A stretch of 64,000 nt of DNA from assembly GCF_002532045.1 (NCBI RefSeq), contig NZ_NWTG01000031.1:1-64000 (forward strand), written 5' to 3'. Both the position numbers and the translations under genes were made by a program. Under the pieces are notes generated by a model that saw only the letters and a list, made by a program, of their open reading frames with translations, was not told the DNA's origin and did no database searches. The stretch comes from Bradyrhizobium sp. C9. GTDB lineage: Bacteria > Pseudomonadota > Alphaproteobacteria > Rhizobiales > Xanthobacteraceae. Below, in pieces: positions 17,555 through 25,564 of this stretch (position 1 is the first letter of the stretch; each line of letters opens with the position of its first letter).

Positions 17555-18253
17555 CTAGTTACCGAAATAGGCGTGCGTTAGCTGCTCCGGCTGCAATCCT
17601 TGCGCCGGGCCGGTCAGCGACACCCGCCCCTTCAACAGGCAATAGATCCTCTCCGAGGTCGCGAGCGCGCGCTTGACGTCCTGCTCGACCAGCACCACAG
17701 CGGTGCCCTCGCGGCGGATGTCAGCGAACGAGCGATAGATCTGCTCGACCACGACAGGCGCGAGTCCGAGCGAAATCTCGTCGCACAAGAGGAGCCGCGG
17801 GTTCGACATCAGCGCGCGGCCTATCGCCGCCATCTGCTGCTGGCCGCCGGAGAGCTGACCCGGAAACATCCGCCGCCGCTCTTCCAGGATCGGGAACAAG
17901 TCGAACACCCGCCGCAGCGTCCAGCTGCCCTTGCGCCGGTTGACGCTGCCCATCAGCAGGTTCTCCTCGATGGTCAGCGAATCGAACAGCAGCCGACCCT
18001 CGGGCACCATGATGAGCCCGAGCCGCGACACCTCTTCGGCCGGCATCTGCGAGATGTCGACACCGTCGAAATGCACCGCCCCGTGCCGCTCCTCGTTGAG
18101 CCCGACGAGCGCTTTCAGGAACGTTGACTTGCCGGCACCGTTGGCGCCGACCAGCGCCACCGCCTCGCCGTCGGCGACGGTGAAGTTCATGTCGAACACG
18201 GCCTGGAGATCGCCGTAGAAGATCTGCAGGCCGTTCACATCAAGCAACGCCAT
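17555..18253 (-). CDS. ABC transporter ATPase (LivF-like), system 1
   Basis: 232 residues. Walker A Gly-Ala-Asn-Gly-Ala-Gly-Lys-Ser-Thr, Leu-Ser-Gly-Gly-Gln-Gln-Gln signature, Walker B Leu-Leu-Leu-Cys-Asp-Glu followed by Ile-Ser-Leu-Gly-Leu-Ala-Pro (typical LivF). The Asp-Glu pair keeps the catalytic Glu. Overlaps the LivG-like gene by 14 bases, so the two ATPases are co-translated. Confidence 0.92.
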   Translation of the reverse strand: MALLDVNGLQIFYGDLQAVFDMNFTVADGEAVALVGANGAGKSTFLKALVGLNEERHGAVHFDGVDISQMPAEEVSRLGLIMVPEGRLLFDSLTIEENLLMGSVNRRKGSWTLRRVFDLFPILEERRRMFPGQLSGGQQQMAAIGRALMSNPRLLLCDEISLGLAPVVVEQIYRSFADIRREGTAVVLVEQDVKRALATSERIYCLLKGRVSLTGPAQGLQPEQLTHAYFGN

Positions 18254-18971
18254 CGGCCTTCAATCCCATGTAGATCTCGCGTACCACGGCGCTGTCCATC
18301 ACCTCGGCCGGCGGTCCTTCCAGCACCTTGCGGCCGAAATCGAGCACCAGGATGCGATCCGACACCGCGCGCAGCGCGTGCGGAATGTGCTCGATCCAGA
18401 TCATGGCGTGATCTGCCTTCACCGACTTGATGATCGCAACCAGGCGCTCGACCTCGGGCTCGGTCAGCCCGGCGGCGATCTCGTCGAGCAGGATCAGCTT
18501 GGGCTTCGAGGCCAGCGCCTTGGCGAATTCCAGCCGCTTGCGATCGATCAGCGGCAAGGCGCCCGCGAGCTTGTCCGCCTTGGCGTCGAGCCCGGTCCGC
18601 TGCAACACCTGCATGGTCCAGTCGGACGCTGCCTCGCCATAGAGACCCGCGCCGTAAGACGCGGCGACCAGCGCGTTCTCGTAGACGGATAGATGCGGAA
18701 ATGGCTGCGGAATCTGGAACGCCCGTCCGAGCCCCATCCGCGCCCGGCGATGCGGCGGCAGGCCTGATATCTCCGTGTCGTCGAGCCTGATCGAACCGCC
18801 GTCGGCCGTAAGCAGGCCGACGATCAGGTTGAGCAGCGAGCTCTTGCCGGCGCCGTTGGGGCCGATCACGCCGAGGCATTCACCGCGCGCCAGCTCGAAG
18901 CTGACGTTATCGGCGACTACGATCTCGCCGAAACGCTTCGAGAGGCCGCTGACGCGCAGAAGCGGTGCCAT
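18240..18971 (-). CDS. ABC transporter ATPase (LivG-like), system 1
   Basis: 243 residues from the ATG at 18971, one base after the substrate-binding protein stop. Walker A Gly-Pro-Asn-Gly-Ala-Gly-Lys-Ser-Ser; the LivG-type Gly-Arg-Ala-Phe-Gln-Ile-Pro motif; Walker B Leu-Ile-Leu-Leu-Asp-Glu-Ile-Ala-Ala-Gly-Leu. The usual Leu-Ser-Gly-Gly signature is not conserved: the region reads Ala-Gly-Ala-Leu-Pro-Leu-Ile-Asp-Arg-Lys-Arg-Leu-Glu. This is seen in some LivG branches but could affect ATP cycling. Confidence 0.88.
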   Translation of the reverse strand: MAPLLRVSGLSKRFGEIVVADNVSFELARGECLGVIGPNGAGKSSLLNLIVGLLTADGGSIRLDDTEISGLPPHRRARMGLGRAFQIPQPFPHLSVYENALVAASYGAGLYGEAASDWTMQVLQRTGLDAKADKLAGALPLIDRKRLEFAKALASKPKLILLDEIAAGLTEPEVERLVAIIKSVKADHAMIWIEHIPHALRAVSDRILVLDFGRKVLEGPPAEVMDSAVVREIYMGLKADGVA

Positions 18972-18972
18972 C

Positions 18973-20286
18973 TCAGGCCAGCTTGGAGAGCAGCTGCAGA
19001 TCGGCCTGCTTCGGGATGAACGGCGCCGTCCCATTGTGCACGATGAGCAGCTCGTATTTCGACTTGCCGCCCTTGGTCTTGCGCCATTGCCCGCCCGACA
19101 GCGAGGTCACCGCGACGTTCTTGATCGGGCTGTCCTTGAACTTGACCCGGCCGACGACCGTCTCCATGTCGAGACCGGCGATCGCATCGCGCAGCGAGTT
19201 CTTGTCCTTGGGATCGCTGTTCTGCAGCGCCGCGAGCCCGACCTCCCACAGCGCATGGGCATAGCCGATCGGTTGGGTCCACTGCTTGCCGGTGGTCTTC
19301 TCCCACTCGGCGGCGAGCTCGGCGGCGCTCTGCCCGGTCAGCGAGGACTTGAACGGATAGGCCGGCGTCCACCACACCTCGGTCGACATGCCGTCGCCGC
19401 GGTCGCCGAGCGCGTTCACCGCGGCCGGGAACAGGAAGGCGGCCGCCACCGTGCAGATCTGCGGCTTGAAGCCGGCCTGCGCCGCTTGGTTCCACAGCGT
19501 CACCCAGTGATTGCTGAAGGTGAATCCGGAGACGATGTCGACCCCGTTGTTTTTGAACGAGGCGATCTGGTTGGTGAAATCGTCGGTCGCGATCTGGAAT
19601 TTGCCGGCCGAGAACTCCTGATAACCAGCGCCCGAGATGCCCGCCGGCAGGCCGAGCTTCGGATCGGAGAACGCCTGGCCCGGCGGGTTGTCGATATAGA
19701 GCGTGCCGACCTTCTTGTTGGTTTCGACCGACTGCCACATGCCGAGGAAGTTCCTGGCGACGTCATCGGCGCCCCAGAAGAAGTGATAGCTGTAGGGGAA
19801 GCCCTTGTCCGGCGTCGACTTGCGCGGGAACATCCAGCCCTGCCACGGCACCTGGGTCGAGATGGTGGGAATGCCGCGGGCGTCGGCGAGTTCCTGCACC
19901 GGCGGCTGCGCGTCGCCGTCCTCGATCAGGATCAGGTCGCATTTCTCGCGCAGCACCAGCTCGCTCGCGATCACCGACGAGCGGTTCGGGTCGGATTGAT
20001 TGTCCTTGAACACCAGCTCGACCTGATAGGTCTTACCGCCGATCTTCAGGCCGTCCTTCAGCCGCGCCTTGATGCGCTCATGGATCCAGGGATCGGGCTC
20101 GGCGAACTGGGCGCGGACGCCGGAGAGGCATCCGACCCAGCCGATCTTGATGGTGTTACCGGCGGCCCGCGCGACGTTGACCAGCGGCACGTTCATCGCC
20201 GATGCGAGACCGGTGGCACCGGCCGCCTTCAGCAGTGTGCGCCGGTCGAACCGGCCGGACGATGTCGTCTTTGAATTCTCAGTCAT
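18973..20286 (-). CDS. ABC transporter substrate-binding protein, system 1
   Basis: 437 residues. The N-terminus carries Arg-Phe-Asp-Arg-Arg-Thr-Leu-Leu-Lys, a twin-arginine (Tat) type signal before a hydrophobic stretch ending Ala-Arg-Ala-Ala, so export may occur folded. The mature part is a type I periplasmic binding fold (Peripla_BP_6 family: Ile-Gly-Trp-Val-Gly-Cys-Leu-Ser-Gly near the start). It precedes the ATPases and permeases of the same transporter. A strong GGGGAGAGGG ribosome-binding site suggests high translation. Confidence 0.9.
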   Translation of the reverse strand: MTENSKTTSSGRFDRRTLLKAAGATGLASAMNVPLVNVARAAGNTIKIGWVGCLSGVRAQFAEPDPWIHERIKARLKDGLKIGGKTYQVELVFKDNQSDPNRSSVIASELVLREKCDLILIEDGDAQPPVQELADARGIPTISTQVPWQGWMFPRKSTPDKGFPYSYHFFWGADDVARNFLGMWQSVETNKKVGTLYIDNPPGQAFSDPKLGLPAGISGAGYQEFSAGKFQIATDDFTNQIASFKNNGVDIVSGFTFSNHWVTLWNQAAQAGFKPQICTVAAAFLFPAAVNALGDRGDGMSTEVWWTPAYPFKSSLTGQSAAELAAEWEKTTGKQWTQPIGYAHALWEVGLAALQNSDPKDKNSLRDAIAGLDMETVVGRVKFKDSPIKNVAVTSLSGGQWRKTKGGKSKYELLIVHNGTAPFIPKQADLQLLSKLA

Positions 20287-20324
20287 GTCCCTCTCCCCTC
20301 ATAATTGTTTGAAGCAGGTCTCGC

Positions 20325-21413
20325 CTACGCCGCGGATCGCTGGATCGCCGACCGGCTGACCGCAGCAAATTTGTACAAGGTGTTCTCGATGATCTGGCGC
20401 GGAATGCCGCGCACGATGAAGACCAGCCGCGAGCGCCGGTCCGCCGACGGCCAGCCGGCAAGCGTGATCGGCGGATGGAACACGTGCTGCACGCCATGCA
20501 TCACGACAGGCGCGTCAGGCTGTTCGGCGACATGCACGATCGCCTTGAAGCGCAGCAGATCCTCGCCTTTGAGCGCCGCGACATAGTCGAGCCAGCGCGC
20601 AAATGCCTCGCGCTGGATCGGCTCGTCGATGATCAGGCTGTAGGACGATACTTCCGTGTCATGCGCGTGGTGGCTGTGATGACCGCACTCCGCGCCATCG
20701 CAATCGTGAGCGGCGTGATGATGCGGCGCATTGGCCGCCTGCGATGCCAGATCGAACCAGCGCACGACGTCGGCCGAGCGGGCCGCCGGATCGAACAGCC
20801 CGGCATCGAGCACCCTCGCCGGATCGACCATCCCGTTCCGCACATGCGCGCGCGACGCGACCGGGTTGATCGCCGCGAGCCGCGCGTCGAGCCGTGCCAG
20901 CACATCGTCGCTGGCCAGGTCGGTCTTGGTCACCAGCAGCCGGTCGGCGACCGCGATCTGCCTGACGGCCTCGTCATGTGCTGCAAGGGTGTGCGCGCCG
21001 TTGACGGCATCGACGGTCGCAACCACGCCGTCGATCCGGTAGCGGCCGACGATATCAGGCGCCGTCATCAGTGTGTGCAGCACCGGAACGGGATCGGCGA
21101 GGCCGGTGGTCTCGACCAGCACGCGGTGGAACGGCGGGATCGTCCCGGTGGCGCGGCGGGCGGCAAGATCGGCCAGCGTCTCGATCAGATCCTCGCGCAC
21201 CGAGCAGCAGATGCAGCCATTGTCGAGCAGCGCGAGACGATCCTCGCTGCTCTCGACCAGGAGATGATCGAGCGCCACCTCGCCGAACTCATTGATGATG
21301 GCGACGACGCCATTGAGCTCGCTCTGGCGCAGCAGATGGTTCAGCACCGTGGTCTTGCCGCTGCCGAGGAAGCCGGTCAGCACCGTGACCGGGATCTGAT
21401 CCGCCGTGTCCAT
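20325..21413 (-). CDS. COG0523 (CobW/Nha3-type) metal-chaperone GTPase
   Basis: 362 residues. The ATG at 21413 shares a base with the amidohydrolase stop (TGATG). Walker A Gly-Phe-Leu-Gly-Ser-Gly-Lys-Thr-Thr (14-22), the diagnostic metal-site Cys-Ile-Cys-Cys (67-70), Glu-Thr-Thr-Gly-Leu-Ala-Asp-Pro switch, guanine-specifying Thr-Lys-Thr-Asp, a His-rich segment around 225-245 (His-His-His-Ala-Ala-His...Cys-Gly-His-His-Ser-His-His) and a CobW C-terminal domain. The family inserts or traffics metals such as Zn, Co or Fe into client enzymes. The tight coupling to a metal-dependent amidohydrolase suggests that protein as client. Confidence 0.9.
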   Translation of the reverse strand: MDTADQIPVTVLTGFLGSGKTTVLNHLLRQSELNGVVAIINEFGEVALDHLLVESSEDRLALLDNGCICCSVREDLIETLADLAARRATGTIPPFHRVLVETTGLADPVPVLHTLMTAPDIVGRYRIDGVVATVDAVNGAHTLAAHDEAVRQIAVADRLLVTKTDLASDDVLARLDARLAAINPVASRAHVRNGMVDPARVLDAGLFDPAARSADVVRWFDLASQAANAPHHHAAHDCDGAECGHHSHHAHDTEVSSYSLIIDEPIQREAFARWLDYVAALKGEDLLRFKAIVHVAEQPDAPVVMHGVQHVFHPPITLAGWPSADRRSRLVFIVRGIPRQIIENTLYKFAAVSRSAIQRSAA

Positions 21414-23080
21414 CACGCGCCCCGCTGGTAGACCTTGCGGCCTTCAAAGAAGGTCATCTCGACCCGCGTGTCGGCCAGCTGGTCCGGCGGGATGTCGAAG
21501 ATCATCTGGTCGAGTACGATCAGGTCGGCCGACTTGCCGACCTCGATCGAGCCGATCGATTGGCCGAGGCCGGCTGCGCGCGCGGCATCGATGGTGTAGA
21601 TGTCGATCACGGTGACGAGATCGAGCGCCTGCTCGGCCCACAGCGACTTGCCGGGAAAATCCCCGGTGGGATTTTGCCGGGTCACCATGCCTTCGATGCC
21701 CTGCCAGGGATCGGGGATCGGGATCACCGGCCAGTCCGAGCCGCCGGCCATCAGCGTGCCGGCCGCCTTCAGGTCCTTGTTCGGCCAGAAGCGCTGCGCG
21801 CGCTCATCGCCCATCGCGGCCTTGTGCGCTTCAAGGAAGACGGTCGGATACCAGATGATCGGCGACAAATCGGCCGCAACCCCGAGCTCGGCGAAGCGCT
21901 TGATGTCGTCGGGCGCGATGTAGCTCGCATGCGCGATCTGGTGAACCAGATGGGTCGCCCCGTTGAAGCTGCGCACGACATCGATCGCATCGAGCGCCTG
22001 CGTCACCGCGGCATCGCCAGCGCAATGGATCTTCGCGGCCAGACCGAGCTTCTCGCAGCGCCCGAGCCAGCGGATCAGGTCGGGCACGGTCAGCATGGTC
22101 GATCCGCGGAAGCAGCAGCCGCGCACGGGATCGGCCAGATAAGGCTCGTGGAACGCCGCAGTCTTGGCGCCGGGCACGCCGTCGAGGAACACCTTCACAT
22201 AGTCCGGCTTCACATGCGCGCCACGATAATGTTCGCGCAGGGCGAACAGCTCCTCGCCGGCCTTGCCGAACATGAAGCCCGGCTCGACCACCGGCATCGC
22301 GCAGACCGCCCAGGCGGTCAGCTCGCCGCGATCGTCGAGTCCCTTCAGCGCCGCCATGATCGGCTGCATGCTGGCGGCGTCGATGAAGGCGGTGACGCCA
22401 TAGGCGTTCAGCACCGAGATCGAACGTGCCACCGCCGCGCGATCCATCTCGGCCGTGTAGTGACCGGAGGCCGCGAGCGCCCGCTCGACCAGGCCGGAGG
22501 CGGCCTCGATCATGATCCCGGTCAGCGTCCCGGTCTTGAGGTCGCGGCCGATCTCGCCGTCGGTCGGATCGGGGGTATCGGCCTGCACGCCGGCCAGCCG
22601 CAGCGCCGCCGAGCTCGCCCAGCGATTGTGATAGGTGTCGTCGCGCAGCACGACGGGATGCCCGAGGCACGCCGCGTCCAGCAGCGCGCAGGACTCCGTG
22701 GTGTTCATCTCGTTCAGGAGATTGTTGCCGAACTGCCCGCCGACGATCCAGGCGCCGGGCGCAGCTGCGGACGCCGCCTTGTGCAGGGTCTCGGCAATCC
22801 TGGGCACGCTGTCGGCGTTGGAGAAGCGCAGCTCGTAGAGATCGGCCTGCCCACCCATCATGATGTGATTGTGGATGTCGACGATCCCCGGCATCGCCAT
22901 GCGTCCGCCGAGATCGACGGTCTTGGTCCCCTCGCCGATCAGCGATGCGACGTCGCGCTCCTCGCCCACCGCGATGAAGCGGCCGGCCTTGACCGCCGCG
23001 CATGTCGCCCACGGAAGCTCCCGGTTCGACGTGTAGATCCGGCCGTTGCGGAAGACCGTGTCGGCGAATGTCCTGTTCAT
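21413..23080 (-). CDS. YtcJ-type metal-dependent amidohydrolase
   Basis: 555 residues from the ATG at 23080; a TTG three codons earlier is less likely. Amidohydrolase superfamily: metal-binding Asp-Ile-His-Asn-His after Pro-Gly-Ile-Val, further ligands in Ile-His-Cys-Ala-Gly-Asp and Leu-Val-His-Gln-Ile-Ala-His, and the catalytic Asp in Gly-Gly-Ser-Asp-Trp-Pro-Val. It ends with the small beta domain (Ile-Glu-Val-Gly-Lys-Ser-Ala-Asp-Leu-Ile-Val-Leu-Asp). Probably hydrolyses an amide or cyclic amide in the cytoplasm. First gene of a nine-gene operon with a putative operator 121 bases upstream. Confidence 0.9.
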   Translation of the reverse strand: MNRTFADTVFRNGRIYTSNRELPWATCAAVKAGRFIAVGEERDVASLIGEGTKTVDLGGRMAMPGIVDIHNHIMMGGQADLYELRFSNADSVPRIAETLHKAASAAAPGAWIVGGQFGNNLLNEMNTTESCALLDAACLGHPVVLRDDTYHNRWASSAALRLAGVQADTPDPTDGEIGRDLKTGTLTGIMIEAASGLVERALAASGHYTAEMDRAAVARSISVLNAYGVTAFIDAASMQPIMAALKGLDDRGELTAWAVCAMPVVEPGFMFGKAGEELFALREHYRGAHVKPDYVKVFLDGVPGAKTAAFHEPYLADPVRGCCFRGSTMLTVPDLIRWLGRCEKLGLAAKIHCAGDAAVTQALDAIDVVRSFNGATHLVHQIAHASYIAPDDIKRFAELGVAADLSPIIWYPTVFLEAHKAAMGDERAQRFWPNKDLKAAGTLMAGGSDWPVIPIPDPWQGIEGMVTRQNPTGDFPGKSLWAEQALDLVTVIDIYTIDAARAAGLGQSIGSIEVGKSADLIVLDQMIFDIPPDQLADTRVEMTFFEGRKVYQRGA

Positions 23081-23200
23081 ACGGATCAACTTCTCGATTG
23101 GGAAAGTCCGGAGCGATCAGCCTTCGCCGTGCGGTGCACAGGTCGGAACCGCGTACGGCGCCGGCATGATGGCAAAGGTTCGGCATGTCAGCGTCGGGAA

Positions 23201-23219
23201 CAATCCACCATCCGGTGGA
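23201..23219. promoter_or_regulatory. Operator copy 2 (CAATCCACC-N4-GGTGGA)
   Basis: Perfect palindrome TCCACC-ATCC-GGTGGA at 23204-23219 preceded by CAA. It lies 124 bases upstream of the amidohydrolase start, which heads the operon running down to 13255. Confidence 0.65.
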
Positions 23220-23263
23220 TGCTACGGCCCGGCGGATTCAGCAGGCTGAAACAGGCAGCCGTC

Positions 23264-23292
23264 GGGGAGCCGCGCGATCGGCGCGGCTCCCC
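23264..23292 (-). terminator. Strong hairpin after the outer-membrane protein gene
   Basis: A perfect 12-bp stem (GGGGAGCCGCGC / GCGCGGCTCCCC) with a five-base loop, 36 bases beyond the stop at 23328. No long T-run follows. It separates the outer-membrane gene from the amidohydrolase operon promoter and operator. Confidence 0.55.
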
Positions 23293-23327
23293 TTCAATCC
23301 GTCTGGTGCTGTACGCCGGCGCGTGCG

Positions 23328-24329
23328 CTACTTCGTGAACATCGGACGCTTGGGCGGCGTCGCCGGCTCGTCCGGCGCCCACAGCCGGAAGCTCAGATTG
23401 GCGAACACCGAGTAGCCCTTGGTGATCGACGCGGTATCTACTCCGGGCGGCCCTGCGGTGCCGCCGGAGGCGTTCGAGGAGAACTCGTGCGTGGCCCAGA
23501 CCGTCAGCGCAGCCGGCCCGAAATTGTAGCCGACCAGACCGCCGCCGGCCCAGATGTTGTACCGGTTGACGTTGATCGCGCCGTTGTAGAACGCACTCGA
23601 GGTATCGCCGGTCACCTGTCCTGCGTAGTAGGCAATCGGCCCGAAGGTCCAGTTTCCGATCGTCTTGGCGGCGGTGAACTCGGCGTGAAAGATGTCGCCG
23701 GAGCGATAGCCGGTGATCGAATTCTTGGTATTCATCTCATGGTACAGATTGGCCGTGAGATTCCAGCCATCCTTGAGGTAGGACACGACCAGTTCGGGCT
23801 GGAAGGTCCACCAGGGATTGCCGACATTGTTCAAGCCGGACGGACCGCTGATCGACCCGTTCGGCACGTACATGCCAAGGCCGGTCTTGACGAAGAAGCC
23901 GCTGTCGCCGAGCTTCCAGCTCAGCTCCCCCGGCACGATGAAGGTGTTGTGCATGCCGGCCTGCTGCACGTTAATCGGTCCGCCGACATCGGCCATGATC
24001 CAGGGCTGCACGATGACCGCGTTATAGGTCGCGCCGAGGAACGTCCAGCCCGGCACCCACAACAGACCGGATGCTTCGACGGCGGCGTGGACGGGCGTCG
24101 ACGCACCACCGACGTTGGGCGCACCCGGGCCGACGATGTTCGCCTGATAGGTGAAGACCTGATTGAAGCTGTAAAGCCCGGGCGGCGGCGTGCCGGCCGT
24201 GCCTCCGCCGAGCGTGATGCCCGGCTTCTGCGCCCAACCGGGCGAACCGAACTCGTACGCATTGGCCGATGTCGCCCCCGCACTTGCCACGATCAGCGCA
24301 GCAGCGGCAATCTTTCGATGTGTGGTCAT
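23328..24329 (-). CDS. Outer-membrane protein, phenol MetA-degradation family type
   Basis: 333 residues. The ATG at 24329 follows AGGGGG. A signal peptide ends Ala-Asn-Ala-Tyr. The mature part is an alternation of amphipathic beta strands with many Gly, Asn, Trp and Tyr (Asn-Leu-Thr-Ala-Asn-Leu-Tyr-His-Glu-Met-Asn-Thr-Lys; Thr-Val-Trp-Ala-Thr-His-Glu-Phe) and ends near Leu-Ser-Phe-Arg-Leu-Trp, as expected for a beta barrel. It resembles the MetA-pathway phenol-degradation/COG4313 transporter-like family, often placed beside catabolic operons as a substrate porin. It has its own unit, closed by a hairpin. Confidence 0.75.
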   Translation of the reverse strand: MTTHRKIAAAALIVASAGATSANAYEFGSPGWAQKPGITLGGGTAGTPPPGLYSFNQVFTYQANIVGPGAPNVGGASTPVHAAVEASGLLWVPGWTFLGATYNAVIVQPWIMADVGGPINVQQAGMHNTFIVPGELSWKLGDSGFFVKTGLGMYVPNGSISGPSGLNNVGNPWWTFQPELVVSYLKDGWNLTANLYHEMNTKNSITGYRSGDIFHAEFTAAKTIGNWTFGPIAYYAGQVTGDTSSAFYNGAINVNRYNIWAGGGLVGYNFGPAALTVWATHEFSSNASGGTAGPPGVDTASITKGYSVFANLSFRLWAPDEPATPPKRPMFTK

Positions 24330-24477
24330 GTAGCCCCCTTGTCCGACCGCGCTGCGCTGCATTTACGATCGAGGATCGATCGTGCAGGCTCCGCGCGGAG
24401 CGGGCGAAATCTAGAAAGGGGATTTCAACCGGCGTTATCCGGAATCGGCAGAAGCAACCGCCGTGCAGTGAATATCC

Positions 24478-25473
24478 CTAGCGTGAGGCGGATGCCACAC
24501 GCTGCACGGTGTGCGAGGGCAGTTCGCCAAACAGTTGCCGATAATTTTCGGTGAAGCGGCTCCAGTGCCAGAAGCCCCACCTCGCCGCGACGTCGCCGAT
24601 CGAGACCGGCTGGCCGGTGGCGGCGAGCGCACGCAGTTCGCGGCGCACCGCGTTCAGCCGCAGCATGCGCAGATATTGCAACGGCGTCAGCCCGAGCGCG
24701 TCCTGAAAGCATCCTTGCAGCGTCCTGCGGCTGACGCCGACATGACGGCAGAGCTCGGCGATGCGTGGCGGATCCTCGACCCGCTCGAACACATATTCGC
24801 GGATGCGGTCGACCGTCTGCTTTTGTGCGGTGGAGCCGCGCACGTCGGTCCAGTCGTTCTCCGACAGCACGTCGGCCAGCGCACCGACGACGGTGTCCTG
24901 AAGCGAACGGCGCACGTGCTCGAACGCGAGCGCCGGTCCGAGCCGCTCACCCTGGTCACAGAGCCGACGAAGGCCATACTGAAGACCGGCCAGGACGGGT
25001 CCGCTGAAGAAATGCTGCTGCCCGCGAAGGCCCGCGATGAAGTCGGCGGCACGGGTCTCGCCGAGCGCATCAAGGCATGAAAACAGCCGATCGCGGGCGA
25101 CGGCAACCGACACGACGTCGACCCGCGTCGACGTCAGCAAAGGCAGCAGGTTGGCGCCATCGCTGAGCAGGAGCTGCGGAAACTCCAGCGGACGGCCATT
25201 GTAATATCCGGGGTTGGATATTTCGAGCGGCAGGCTGAAGACCAGCGCATCCGGCCAGGCAGAGCCTTGCTTGAGCAGCGCCTGCGTCGTCGTCTCCCGG
25301 ACGATCTCCAGACCGCGGAGGCGGATCATCACGAGGCGCCCGGTAAACCTTCCCGACGACACCTGGTCCATCCGCATGTTCCAGCCGTTCATGCGACCGG
25401 CATAGTCGTTCGCATCGACCGACTCGACGATCGACACGCCGGCCATGTCGGCAGCGCCGCGCTTGCCGCTCAT
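24478..25473 (-). CDS. AraC family transcriptional regulator
   Basis: 331 residues. The ATG at 25473 is preceded by GGGGGA; the longer upstream reading has shadow-like composition. The N-terminal ~220 residues are an uncharacterised ligand/dimer domain. The C-terminal ~100 residues contain the two helix-turn-helix units, with Ile-Ala-Glu-Leu-Cys-Arg-His-Val-Gly-Val-Ser-Arg-Arg-Thr-Leu and Ser-Ile-Gly-Asp-Val-Ala-Ala-Arg-Trp-Gly-Phe-Trp-His; the latter resembles EutR-like regulators. A degenerate half-site (CAATCAACC at 25520-25528) of the shared palindrome lies 47 bases upstream, so it may belong to the same regulon or control it. Confidence 0.88.
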   Translation of the reverse strand: MSGKRGAADMAGVSIVESVDANDYAGRMNGWNMRMDQVSSGRFTGRLVMIRLRGLEIVRETTTQALLKQGSAWPDALVFSLPLEISNPGYYNGRPLEFPQLLLSDGANLLPLLTSTRVDVVSVAVARDRLFSCLDALGETRAADFIAGLRGQQHFFSGPVLAGLQYGLRRLCDQGERLGPALAFEHVRRSLQDTVVGALADVLSENDWTDVRGSTAQKQTVDRIREYVFERVEDPPRIAELCRHVGVSRRTLQGCFQDALGLTPLQYLRMLRLNAVRRELRALAATGQPVSIGDVAARWGFWHWSRFTENYRQLFGELPSHTVQRVASASR

Positions 25474-25564
25474 GATGCATTCCCCCAGCATCCAGCTTGG
25501 CGAGCGCGCAGCGCGGTAACAATCAACCGTTAGAACGATAGCGTCGAGGTAACCTGGTTTGTCG

